Source: an uncultured Clostridia bacterium (GTDB lineage: Bacteria; Bacillota; Clostridia; Christensenellales; UBA1242). Taken from it: a stretch of DNA of 5,473 bases. The stretch covers positions 1-5,473 of the forward strand of contig CALWKL010000097.1 of NCBI GenBank assembly GCA_944381255.1, given 5' to 3'. Below the pieces are notes generated by a model. The model searched no databases, was not told the DNA's origin, and saw only the letters and a list, made by a program, of their open reading frames with translations. Positions 1 to 5,473 of the stretch are shown here, piece by piece. Position 1 is the first letter of the stretch; each line of letters starts with the position of its first letter. Made by a program: the position numbers and the translations under genes.

Positions 1-924
1 AGGAACTCCCATTCTCGCTGCATCATCAATAACCAAACCATAAGTATCTGCGATAGTTGGGAATAACATTAGGTCTGCTAGTTTATACAAAGCATTCAAT
101 TCATAATCTTGTACAAAGCCTGCAAATACTACCTCATTTTCAAGTTTTAATCGTTTGGTTAAAGTCTTTAACTTTTTTGCGTAATTCCCTGTACCTGCTA
201 TTATAAATTGAAAATCTTTTAAACCCTTTTGCTTCGCTGCTGCGAGAGCTCGTAAAGAAAACTGTATGTTTTTAAATTTTGTCAATCGTCCTACTGACAA
301 TAAAATTTTACCAGAATTGATACCTAAACGTTGTTTTGTGGCCTCCATTTCCTCTTCAGTCAACCTACACTTACGAGGAGTTGAACCATTTCCTATAATT
401 TCAATATCATTTCTATACACACCATACTTCATCAAGCCTGGAATTTGAGTTCTTGAGACAACAGATACTTTGTCGCTTGCATTTATCCTATTAGCAAGTT
501 GTTTCATAAGGATATAAACAACCAATTTAATAGGCATAGCGTCCATAAAAGCCTGTTCAAAATCAGTATGTATTGTGCTTACTACTGGTACTCCTAGCCT
601 TTTGCCAGCCTTGAGAGCTGCCTTTGCCATACCTGATGCCGTACAAAAATGAATTACATCTGGTCTAAAATCTTCCACATCTCTATAAACCTGTCTAAAA
701 ATGCTTGGTAGCGCCACCATATCACTAGCATTCAAGCGAAAACTCGGTACTCTAAACACATCAAATTCGGCTATATCCACATTTTTCTTAGGGTGAAATT
801 GTGGACAGTAAACCTTGACAACATTTCCCTCAATCTCGGTAAGAGCTTTGCACATATTATAGACTGCCTGTTCAGTCCCACCTTTCCCTGGTAAAAAAGA
901 ATCTGTAAAAACAGCAATTCTCAT
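1..924 (-). CDS. GT4-family glycosyltransferase, partial (C-terminus beyond left edge)
   Basis: Reading the minus strand from the ATG at 924-922 gives 308 uninterrupted codons running off the window, so the C-terminus is missing; GT4 enzymes are usually about 380-430 residues. The protein opens with MRIAVFTDSFLPGKGGTEQA, the typical GT-B N-terminal strand and glycine loop of GT4. RPDVIHF lies near residue 87, VVSTIHTDF near 114, SVGRL at 210-214 with K218-N219 (expected nucleotide-sugar diphosphate contacts), IIAGTG at 241-246, and the sugar-nucleotide segment FPTIADTYGLVIDDA at 288-302. The family transfers a sugar from a nucleotide donor to a lipid or glycan acceptor at the cytoplasmic membrane face. 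The closest look is to 1,2-diacylglycerol 3-glucosyltransferase-like enzymes, but the acceptor cannot be read from sequence. No signal peptide is visible. A strong Shine-Dalgarno AAAAGGTGG lies 5 nt before the ATG, which fixes the start. Oddity: both acidic positions of the EX7E-type motif are Asp. Confidence 0.93.
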   Translation of the reverse strand, partial: MRIAVFTDSFLPGKGGTEQAVYNMCKALTEIEGNVVKVYCPQFHPKKNVDIAEFDVFRVPSFRLNASDMVALPSIFRQVYRDVEDFRPDVIHFCTASGMAKAALKAGKRLGVPVVSTIHTDFEQAFMDAMPIKLVVYILMKQLANRINASDKVSVVSRTQIPGLMKYGVYRNDIEIIGNGSTPRKCRLTEEEMEATKQRLGINSGKILLSVGRLTKFKNIQFSLRALAAAKQKGLKDFQFIIAGTGNYAKKLKTLTKRLKLENEVVFAGFVQDYELNALYKLADLMLFPTIADTYGLVIDDAARMGVP

Positions 925-979
925 AAAAACCACCTTTTGGTATACTCTTAAAAAATTTAAGTAACAAAAACTTATTTTA

Positions 980-1008
980 AGTTTAACAATTTTAAATTAA
1001 ATAGTCAA
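980..1008 (-). promoter_or_regulatory. Sigma-A type promoter of the GT4 gene
   Basis: On the minus strand, TTGACT (1008-1003) is followed after exactly 17 bp by TAAACT (985-980). Transcription would start near 973 and leave a leader of about 50 nt before the ATG at 924. The Shine-Dalgarno site at 938-930 falls inside that leader. Confidence 0.7.
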
Positions 1009-1149
1009 TAGAAATAGTCATTTTTTGCATAGAACTTGACATTTTTTCAATAATAATACTAAAAAATCTAGAGAAACATAAGTTATTTTGCATTTTTATA
1101 ACAGTATTCAATAATATTATAACCAGCTTTATTAAAAATTAATCTTTTG

Positions 1150-1187
1150 TTAAAAATATTTTTATAATTATAATTAATATTTTTTAA
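1150..1187. repeat. AT-only imperfect inverted repeat
   Basis: The left arm, 1150-1160 (TTAAAAATATT), is matched by a right arm at 1176-1187 (AATATTTTTTAA) with one extra T. The 15-bp centre consists only of A and T. It has no GC pair and no following U-tract, so it does not look like a terminator. It may be a curved or easily melted spacer, or simply low-complexity sequence. Confidence 0.35.
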
Positions 1188-1210
1188 TCAGCTTATCTAA
1201 TAATCAAATT

Positions 1211-1238
1211 GCAAAAAGAAAAAGACTAATTTAGTCTT
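1211..1238 (-). terminator. Probable intrinsic terminator of the 1351-2235 gene
   Basis: Read on the minus strand, AAGACTAAATTAGTCTT (1238-1222) is a palindrome able to form a 6-bp stem with a 5-nt loop. It is followed at once by a T-rich run, TTTTTCTTTTT. It lies about 110 nt after the stop codon at 1351-1353. The stem is short and has only two GC pairs, so termination may be weak. Confidence 0.6.
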
Positions 1239-1350
1239 ATCTATTATACTTATAAAATAACAATGAAATATAATTCAAACATTTCTTAAAAAGAAAACTT
1301 GCTTAAACCTATCCATATTATAAATCAAAATACTTACTATTTACTCTACT

Positions 1351-2235
1351 CTATTTATAATAAGCTTGTGCTTGTATCTCAAAACAATCATCTTGCTCAA
1401 CATTTTCTTGTTTATCTTGCGAAGCCTCAATCTTACCTATACGAGCATCGACCAAATTAGCTATTGTCTCCATAGCGATTCTCCTAGGGTGAGTTTCAGG
1501 AAGATCGGACACGCTATAATTTCCATAGCAAATACTTGACTTGTCTTCCAAAGAGTGTAAAGTTTGCACATTTTCTTCGCTCAAGCATACATGCAAGAAC
1601 GGCTTGGAAATTCCGTGATTGTTGTTAAAAAAAGCATTAAATTTTTCATCAGCACCAATTGAAATAAAATTACCTGAAGAAAACATCCAAATATGGTCCA
1701 TACTATCAATATTTTCGTATAATATAGGTTTTGAACTACTCTCTCTATACTTTATGACAGACTTTTCGTATATAGTGTGGTCCTTATGGTCTAACAAGGT
1801 AAGGGTCTCGGGTAAACCTGGCAACACAAACAAAGTCTCCGCAAGCAGTACCCCGTACCCCTCTACTTGAGGCACACAATAAGAACCAGGCTTTAGCAAA
1901 AATCTTATAGGCAACCATGTAGCACCCGTACGATTTGTAAGGACATTTGCCAAATACTTAGTTAATTTTTTTGTATCAAATTCTCCCGCACGAAACAATG
2001 TATCAGTAAACTCACCTATTCGCTTGTCTACCTTCGATTGTAGAATTTGCATAGCTTCACGTTGAGCAACAACATCTTGAGACTTTGCATCGCTATTAAT
2101 TTGCTGAGAATTAGTGGGCGAATTTAAAAATATTTCACTATACTTAATTCTCTGATGCAAATCCCTTTGATATTTTTTAAGCATTTTTATCATTCCAAAA
2201 TAATGATTTATCCTTTGCAAATGATCGTCTGCCAT
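1351..2235 (-). CDS. Unrecognised 294-residue soluble protein
   Basis: I do not recognise this family. The start is the ATG at 2235-2233, with TAGGAG as Shine-Dalgarno 11 nt upstream, a slightly long spacing. Residues 1-35 (HLQRINHYFGMIKMLKKYQR and after) and 55-100 look helical and charged, and may form coiled coil. Between them, residues 38-55 are a polar Ser/Asn/Gln linker. The middle, about 105-245, alternates hydrophobic and polar residues as in a mixed alpha/beta domain; WLPIRFLLKPGSYCVPQVEG (107-126) is its most distinctive segment. A helix near 250-270 precedes an acidic, Gln-rich tail. There is no signal peptide and no membrane segment, so the cytoplasm is likely. It has its own promoter and a likely terminator, so it appears monocistronic. 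Its promoter shares a 13-bp palindrome with the repeat-protein/ligase operon, the only hint at function. Local GC reaches about 55% near 1801-1860, richer than the operon genes. The coding call is strong; the function is unknown. Confidence 0.85.
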   Translation of the reverse strand: MADDHLQRINHYFGMIKMLKKYQRDLHQRIKYSEIFLNSPTNSQQINSDAKSQDVVAQREAMQILQSKVDKRIGEFTDTLFRAGEFDTKKLTKYLANVLTNRTGATWLPIRFLLKPGSYCVPQVEGYGVLLAETLFVLPGLPETLTLLDHKDHTIYEKSVIKYRESSSKPILYENIDSMDHIWMFSSGNFISIGADEKFNAFFNNNHGISKPFLHVCLSEENVQTLHSLEDKSSICYGNYSVSDLPETHPRRIAMETIANLVDARIGKIEASQDKQENVEQDDCFEIQAQAYYK

Positions 2236-2256
2236 AATATAAAAAACTCCTAAGTG

Positions 2257-2269
2257 ATGATAATATCAT
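2257..2269. promoter_or_regulatory. Candidate operator, palindrome ATGATA-N-TATCAT (copy 1)
   Basis: This 13-bp palindrome has 6-bp arms around a single central base. It covers the predicted transcription start of the 1351-2235 gene and overlaps the edge of its -10 box. An identical 13-mer, 14 bases counting the next T, sits on the -10 box of the operon promoter at 5192-5204. A repressor bound here would block initiation. The inner TATTAT could also be an alternative -10, which would explain the match without a regulator. Confidence 0.4.
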
Positions 2270-2296
2270 TATACTATAAAGGTATATACTTGTCTA
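2268..2296 (-). promoter_or_regulatory. Sigma-A type promoter of the 1351-2235 gene
   Basis: On the minus strand, TAGACA (2296-2291) and a perfect TATAAT (2273-2268) are separated by 17 bp. Transcription would begin near 2261, inside the palindrome at 2257-2269, leaving a leader of about 26 nt that contains the TAGGAG ribosome site (ctcct at 2247-2251 on the plus strand). Confidence 0.8.
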
Positions 2297-2430
2297 CTTC
2301 TTTGTCGAATTAATTAAAATATTGTCTATTAAATAAATTGATTTTCCCCTTAATAATTTGTTTTAGCAACAAATTAACTCTATTATTTTATATTTCAAAT
2401 AATGATTTAATGTTAATTTAGAAAATTTTG

Positions 2431-2459
2431 TTGACAAAAAGTTTATTCTTTGATATACT
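2431..2459 (+). promoter_or_regulatory. Consensus sigma-A promoter of the tRNA operon
   Basis: A perfect TTGACA (2431-2436) is followed by a 17-bp spacer and TATACT (2454-2459). The start would be near 2466, about 24 nt before the first tRNA. Such near-consensus strength is usual for stable RNA genes. Confidence 0.88.
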
Positions 2460-2489
2460 ACTTGAGTATTTATAACTTTTCTATTACTT

Positions 2490-2566
2490 GGCGATGTAGC
2501 TTAGTTGGTTAGAGCGGTCGGTTCATACCCGACAGGTCAGCGGTTCGAATCCACTCATCGCTACCA
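2490..2566 (+). tRNA. tRNA-Met (CAU), elongator type
   Basis: The 77-nt sequence folds into a full cloverleaf. Acceptor GGCGATG pairs with CATCGCT, with a G1-U72 wobble. The D stem is GCTT/GAGC. The anticodon stem GTCGG/CCGAC is perfect around loop TTCATAC, giving anticodon CAU. The variable loop is AGGTC, the T loop is TTCGAAT, the discriminator is A and CCA is encoded. G1-U72 and the overall sequence match Bacillota elongator tRNA-Met. It lacks the unpaired first acceptor position and the three GC pairs expected at the bottom of the anticodon stem of initiators. A CAU anticodon can also be a tRNA-Ile with lysidine at position 34, which I consider less likely. Oddity: T-stem pair 51-63 is a C-A mismatch (AGCGG against CCACT). 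It is the first gene of a two-tRNA transcript. Confidence 0.93.
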
Positions 2567-2588
2567 ATAGAGAGTTATAAGTACTTTT

Positions 2589-2663
2589 GGCTCCATGGTC
2601 AAGCGGTTAAGACACCACCCCTTCACGGTGGTAACGCGGGTTCGATTCCCGCTGGAGTCACCA
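2589..2663 (+). tRNA. tRNA-Glu (UUC)
   Basis: The 75-nt cloverleaf begins 22 nt after the tRNA-Met CCA and shares its promoter. Acceptor GGCTCCA pairs with TGGAGTC, with a G2-U71 wobble. The 3-bp D stem is GTC/GAC, the anticodon stem is CCACC/GGTGG, and the 4-nt variable loop TAAC is typical of tRNA-Glu. The T arm GCGGG/CCCGC is perfect, the discriminator is A and CCA is encoded. The anticodon loop reads CCTTCAC, giving anticodon UUC but placing C at position 33, where nearly all tRNAs have U; the usual loop for this tRNA is CTTTCAC. Everything else fits a functional gene, so the base may be a genuine variant, a sequencing error or a sign of decay. Confidence 0.93.
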
Positions 2664-2703
2664 GAATTACTTTGCTCCTTAATAAAGGAAAAAGTTAAAT
2701 AAT

Positions 2704-2740
2704 AAGAGCCTTATCCAAGTTCGGATAGGACTCTTTTTTT
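2704..2740 (+). terminator. Intrinsic terminator of the tRNA operon
   Basis: AAGAGCCTTATCC (2704-2716) pairs with GGATAGGACTCTT (2723-2735) across the loop AAGTTC. This 13-bp stem has one C-A mismatch and one G-U pair. T residues run from 2734 to 2740. It lies 40 nt after tRNA-Glu. A small 5-bp hairpin, TCCTT-AATA-AAGGA (2676-2689), lies in the trailer and could help 3' processing. On the opposite strand the hairpin is followed only by CTCTTATTATTT, so it might also weakly stop the convergent ligase operon, for which I found no better terminator. Confidence 0.88.
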
Positions 2741-2893
2741 ACCATAATTTAAAATCGGCACCAAATTAACACTTACTTTACTTCAAATACAAATTTACAT
2801 AAAGAGAAGCAAGTAGTAAAAATATCAATGTAATGGTTTTAAAAAATTCTATATTAGATTAGAGCATCATTTTAGTTTTTCAAGATTGAAATA
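2741..2893. other. Convergent intergenic spacer, no gene
   Basis: This AT-rich gap lies between the plus-strand tRNA terminator and the 3' end of the minus-strand ligase gene. I see no open frame with a ribosome site and no convincing minus-strand terminator. The only candidate, a 4-bp TCTA/TAGA hairpin near 2848-2858 with a U-run after it, is too weak to call. Confidence 0.6.
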
Positions 2894-3736
2894 CTAAAAA
2901 AATTTTTTTATATATGACAAAATTTCATCATCAATTCTAATCTCTTTCTCTAGAAAGAAGTCAAAAGCAGCATGTGAATTTGCTTCACAGAATATTAATT
3001 TATTATCTTTTAGCAAGAAATCAACAGAACCAAACTCTAAGCCTAATATTTTTCTAATTCTCTTTGCTAATAACCTTTGTCTATACGACAAATTAAACAA
3101 CTCTCCAACTCCACCTTGAGCCAAATTTGATCTAAAATCTCCATGCTTATTGACTCTTTTCATAACGCCACATAATTTTTTGCCTACAAAATAGCACCTA
3201 ATATCAAACCCATAAGATTGATTGATAAATTCTTGGCACAGAAAAGACTCATCTACTACCTTTTTAATATTTAAAAAATCATTCTCATTTTTAATCAAAA
3301 AAACTTTATTGCCATTTTGTCCATAATTATCTTTAACTACAAAAGGCAAACCAAGCTTATCTTGTATTTCTTCAAAAGTATTTTTGCCTAATTGAAAATA
3401 TTTGGGCTGGACTATATCAAAAGAAGCTAACTTTTGATGCGTTGCAAACTTATCTCTAACAAGTCTAGATACATTTGAACGGTTAATAACTCTAACCCCC
3501 TGTTTTTCTAGCCATTGTGAAGCATCTTTACCATCAGTCCTATCTAAAACTACAGGAGGCAACCTCGTTATTTCTTTTGAATCATATAGCCACTTGCCTT
3601 TTTCTGCATTATACGTGAATTTATTTATGAATTTAATTTGACAATCAAAGCCCTTCTTGATTGCGACTTTTCGCATAAACTCAGGAATTGCATTGTTCTT
3701 TTCATATTTTTCTTGATAAATTATCCATAATTCCAT
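2894..3736 (-). CDS. RimK-type ATP-grasp ligase
   Basis: This 280-residue protein has the expected length and motif order of RimK-family ATP-grasp enzymes. These join a carboxyl group, via an acyl phosphate made from ATP, to an amine, as in addition of glutamate to ribosomal protein S6. Visible elements are the pre-ATP-grasp domain (1-90) with VRVINRSN at 81-88, RDKFATHQKL at 94-103, PFVVK with K135, the glycine loop YGQNGNKV at 138-145, QEF at 168-170, DIR at 178-180 with R194, DFRSNLAQGG at 200-209, and GSVDF at 236-240. CEANS follows at 250-254, with E251 and N253 as the expected Mg-ATP ligands. All core residues are present, so it should be active. It resembles the compact RimK-like ligases common in gut Clostridia; its substrate is unknown. 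The ATG follows an AAAAGG site by 7 nt. It starts 30 bp after the repeat-protein gene and has no promoter of its own, so it is the second gene of that operon. Confidence 0.92.
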   Translation of the reverse strand: MELWIIYQEKYEKNNAIPEFMRKVAIKKGFDCQIKFINKFTYNAEKGKWLYDSKEITRLPPVVLDRTDGKDASQWLEKQGVRVINRSNVSRLVRDKFATHQKLASFDIVQPKYFQLGKNTFEEIQDKLGLPFVVKDNYGQNGNKVFLIKNENDFLNIKKVVDESFLCQEFINQSYGFDIRCYFVGKKLCGVMKRVNKHGDFRSNLAQGGVGELFNLSYRQRLLAKRIRKILGLEFGSVDFLLKDNKLIFCEANSHAAFDFFLEKEIRIDDEILSYIKKFF

Positions 3737-3766
3737 ATTAAAACCTTTTTTTTACTTTTATTAAAA

Positions 3767-5158
3767 CTAACTTTCGTTCCAAATTTTACAGCCTAATTTT
3801 TCTGCCAACTTTCGTAACTCTGCATCAGCAAATAGCCTCTTTGAAGCCATATAAAAGTTATCTGGATTAATTTTTATGGCATTAAACATAAATTCCTTAT
3901 CATCAGCAAGTTTTGGACTAATGCCTGAAATATTGTCGTGATACAACTGAATAGCATATAAACAAAAAGTTTTACTTTCCTTTGCTATTGTTGGCATTTT
4001 TGATAAATGAAATTGATAATTTGTTATATTATGATAACAACTTTTCATAGTTTGCTCTACAATTTCTTTGTTATTCTTTAATTCTAAAGGCAACAAATCA
4101 TAGACACCCGGATTTTTGCTTTTTTTTGATTCCACAACATTAATATTGCTTTTCATACTACTCAACAAAACACTGTACGGCACGAGTTTACAAATATCAA
4201 TATCTTCTTTTAAGTTTATAGAAAGATTATAGTAAACTTCCTCTCGAAATTTATCATCACAATTTTTTAAAAAAGCCAATAATACTTTTTTATTTTGCAT
4301 ATAATACTGAGCAATTATTTCATCAAAAAAAGCCTTTGTATTTTGGTAATCGTATGTATACTTCCAGTGTTCCAAAGCAAATAACACCATATTTTCCTTT
4401 GTTTTTATTTCTTTAAAAGCATATCTTAGTACATCGCTACCTTTATATACAATTACTTTTTTTATTAGATTCTCATTGTAAGCATATTCAAGCGGTAAAA
4501 ATTGCATTATTTTGGCGTTAAAGAAAGGATTTTCTAGCAATGTTTTTATAATTTTTTTATCTTTTAATTCTAGAGGAAAATATTTTATCGCCCACTTGTT
4601 TTGATTAATTGCTAGTTGCATTACCTTTTTGCTTCTTTTAAATTTATCTGGCACAACAGACAGTATGTTCCAAGAGTGCTTTAAAGCTTCCATTACTATT
4701 TTTTTATTAAAATAATATGCATAATATATGTTTGTCCAATTACTTTTGACAGCAGTTTCTACAATTTTTCGATTTTTTCTATAACTTTCATCTAGAAATT
4801 TTAAATTTGGTTCATTACCACTCGCTACCAACATCGCTGTCCCAAAATCAAGCCTGGCACCTAAGACATATTTAATACAATTAACATTATTTGCTAATAA
4901 ATATTTAACAAATTTAGCATCTTTTTTTAATTTTTTTGATACATAAATTAATGCTTTTTCAGATTTTGCCACTGCATTCAAAATTACTGCCCTGTCATTC
5001 TTTAAACTTCGGTCAGCGAATATAAACGGCTCCCATTTTTCCTGTAGGGCTAGCATCAAGATTTCTTTATCTTTTCGCAACTCTAATGGCAAAAATTTAT
5101 AATACTTCGAGCCATATTTTCTTAACAAGTCGAGTGCTTCTTGCTTTTGTAAATCCAC
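3767..5158 (-). CDS. DUF4116-like helical repeat protein
   Basis: This 463-residue protein is built almost wholly of repeats of about 24-26 residues, each with two short helices. The loose pattern is P-x-E-L-K-x-D-K-x-h-V-x-x-A-h-x-x-x-x-x-x-h-x-Y-h. Clear units begin near residues 24 (PLELRKDKEILMLAL), 50 (RSLKNDRAVILNAV), 74 (SKKLKKDAKFVKYLL), 124, 170 (PDKFKRSKKVMQLAI), 195 (PLELKDKKIIKTLL), 357 (PLELKNNKEIVEQ) and 414 (SPKLADDKEFMFNAI). Residues 266-350 are more degenerate. This is the DUF4116 style of repeat, whose function is not established; such solenoids usually bind proteins or peptides. No signal peptide, membrane segment or catalytic motif is visible, and the protein is Lys- and Tyr-rich. 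The start is GTG at 5158-5156 with GAGG 5 nt upstream; no better ATG lies nearby. As first gene of the operon with the RimK-type ligase, it is a candidate partner or substrate of that enzyme (inference). Confidence 0.88.
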   Translation of the reverse strand: MDLQKQEALDLLRKYGSKYYKFLPLELRKDKEILMLALQEKWEPFIFADRSLKNDRAVILNAVAKSEKALIYVSKKLKKDAKFVKYLLANNVNCIKYVLGARLDFGTAMLVASGNEPNLKFLDESYRKNRKIVETAVKSNWTNIYYAYYFNKKIVMEALKHSWNILSVVPDKFKRSKKVMQLAINQNKWAIKYFPLELKDKKIIKTLLENPFFNAKIMQFLPLEYAYNENLIKKVIVYKGSDVLRYAFKEIKTKENMVLFALEHWKYTYDYQNTKAFFDEIIAQYYMQNKKVLLAFLKNCDDKFREEVYYNLSINLKEDIDICKLVPYSVLLSSMKSNINVVESKKSKNPGVYDLLPLELKNNKEIVEQTMKSCYHNITNYQFHLSKMPTIAKESKTFCLYAIQLYHDNISGISPKLADDKEFMFNAIKINPDNFYMASKRLFADAELRKLAEKLGCKIWNES

Positions 5159-5163
5159 GATAA

Positions 5164-5167
5164 CCTC
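5164..5167 (-). promoter_or_regulatory. Ribosome binding site that decides the GTG start
   Basis: GAGG on the minus strand lies 5 nt before the GTG at 5158-5156. It is the only purine-rich site at a suitable distance from the beginning of the repeat-protein frame, and it supports GTG over downstream alternatives. Short spacing and a GTG codon suggest moderate translation. Confidence 0.65.
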
Positions 5168-5191
5168 GCTTTTTATAATTATCCTTATTAT

Positions 5192-5204
5192 ATGATAATA
5201 TCAT
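5192..5204. promoter_or_regulatory. Candidate operator, palindrome ATGATA-N-TATCAT (copy 2)
   Basis: This is the same 13-mer as at 2257-2269, here fully covering the -10 box of the operon promoter. A protein bound here would compete with RNA polymerase. No regulator gene is present in the window. The sequence also reads as an extended -10 region, so the palindrome could be incidental. Confidence 0.4.
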
Positions 5205-5223
5205 TTATGCAGAATAAAGTCAA
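5195..5223 (-). promoter_or_regulatory. Sigma-A type promoter of the repeat-protein/ligase operon
   Basis: On the minus strand, TTGACT (5223-5218) is followed after exactly 17 bp by TATTAT (5200-5195). Transcription would start near 5188, giving a leader of about 30 nt that includes the GAGG site. The -10 hexamer is embedded in the palindrome at 5192-5204. Confidence 0.8.
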
Positions 5224-5473
5224 GTTTAGCACTTGTAACATATAACTTTAATTTATTAATTACAAATACTATTCCATAAAAAATAAAAATTTGGGTAAAT
5301 TCGATATGGAGATAATAAAACAAAAAATAAAACTGATATTATTTTAAGCTAGAGGTTAGCACTACAAAATTATACCAGTAAAACCGAATTGGGTTAAAAA
5401 TTATATTTTATTGATTCTACTTAACGACTGTTTAGGTTAAAAACTTATACTGTTTTTTTATACAAACAACTAA
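5224..5473. other. AT-rich non-coding right end
   Basis: Upstream of the operon promoter I see no supported gene, RNA or terminator up to the window edge. A weak AACC/GGTT hairpin near 5382-5396 lacks a U-tract. Any gene to the right must begin or end outside the window. Confidence 0.6.

Larger units (their letters stand above)
925..1350. other. 426-bp AT-rich intergenic region, no gene
   Basis: This stretch separates two minus-strand genes. It holds the promoter and ribosome site of the GT4 gene at its left end, an AT-only inverted repeat at 1150-1187, and a probable terminator of the 1351-2235 gene at 1211-1238. No open frame with a ribosome site, no tRNA and no recognisable riboswitch was seen on either strand. 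Confidence 0.75.

Noticed and set aside
266..448. 60-residue open frame on the plus strand
   Set aside because: It lies antisense to the well-supported GT4 coding frame, has no good ribosome site and its protein shows no family features.
1036..1062. TTGACA on the plus strand with a loose downstream -10
   Set aside because: The spacing to the best -10-like hexamer (TACTAA) is only about 15 bp, and nothing on the plus strand follows it until the tRNA promoter.
1619..1870. 83-residue open frame on the plus strand
   Set aside because: It is fully antisense to the 294-residue gene, which has a far better start, promoter and terminator.
2490..2740. tRNA genes as an attachment site of an integrated element
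   Set aside because: I found no second copy of either tRNA 3' end in the window and no integrase gene, so there is no support for an att site here.
2894..2907. A7/T7 palindrome at the end of the ligase gene as a terminator
   Set aside because: It lies within the last codons, has no GC pair and would form no stable RNA hairpin. It encodes the Lys-Lys-Phe-Phe ending.
3737..3766. Search for a graspetide-type precursor peptide beside the ATP-grasp ligase
   Set aside because: The 30-bp gap cannot encode one, and the spacers on both sides of the operon show no short frame with a ribosome site. The upstream partner is a 463-residue repeat protein, not a small precursor.

Overview
The window is AT-rich. 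It has strong Gram-positive style Shine-Dalgarno sites, sigma-A type promoters with 17-bp spacers, tRNA genes with encoded CCA ends, and short U-tract terminators. Together with the protein families, this suggests a low-GC Bacillota (Firmicutes) genome, perhaps an uncultured gut Clostridia or Bacilli relative. That placement is inference; there is no rRNA or other marker here to fix the taxon.

Layout. From the left edge to 924 (minus strand) lies the N-terminal 308 residues of a GT4-family glycosyltransferase; its end is outside the window. It has its own promoter in the 426-bp gap that follows. Positions 1351-2235 (minus) hold a 294-residue soluble protein that I do not recognise, with its own promoter and a probable terminator, so it looks monocistronic. 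On the plus strand, a consensus promoter at 2431-2459 drives an elongator tRNA-Met(CAU) and a tRNA-Glu(UUC), closed by a strong intrinsic terminator at 2704-2740. Positions 2894-5158 (minus) form a two-gene operon: first a 463-residue protein made almost entirely of DUF4116-like helical repeats, then, 30 bp downstream, a RimK-type ATP-grasp ligase. The last ~270 bases contain only the promoter of that operon and AT-rich sequence.

How the parts may fit. The repeat protein and the ligase are almost certainly co-transcribed, so the repeat protein is a candidate partner or substrate of the ligase. The operon promoter and the promoter of the unrecognised gene carry the same 13-bp palindrome, ATGATAATATCAT, over the -10 or start-site region. 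This could be an operator linking the orphan gene to the ligase operon. It is the most interesting signal here, but it is A/T-rich and contains a -10-like hexamer, so chance is not excluded. Both tRNAs carry one unusual base: C33 in tRNA-Glu and a C-A mismatch in the T stem of tRNA-Met.
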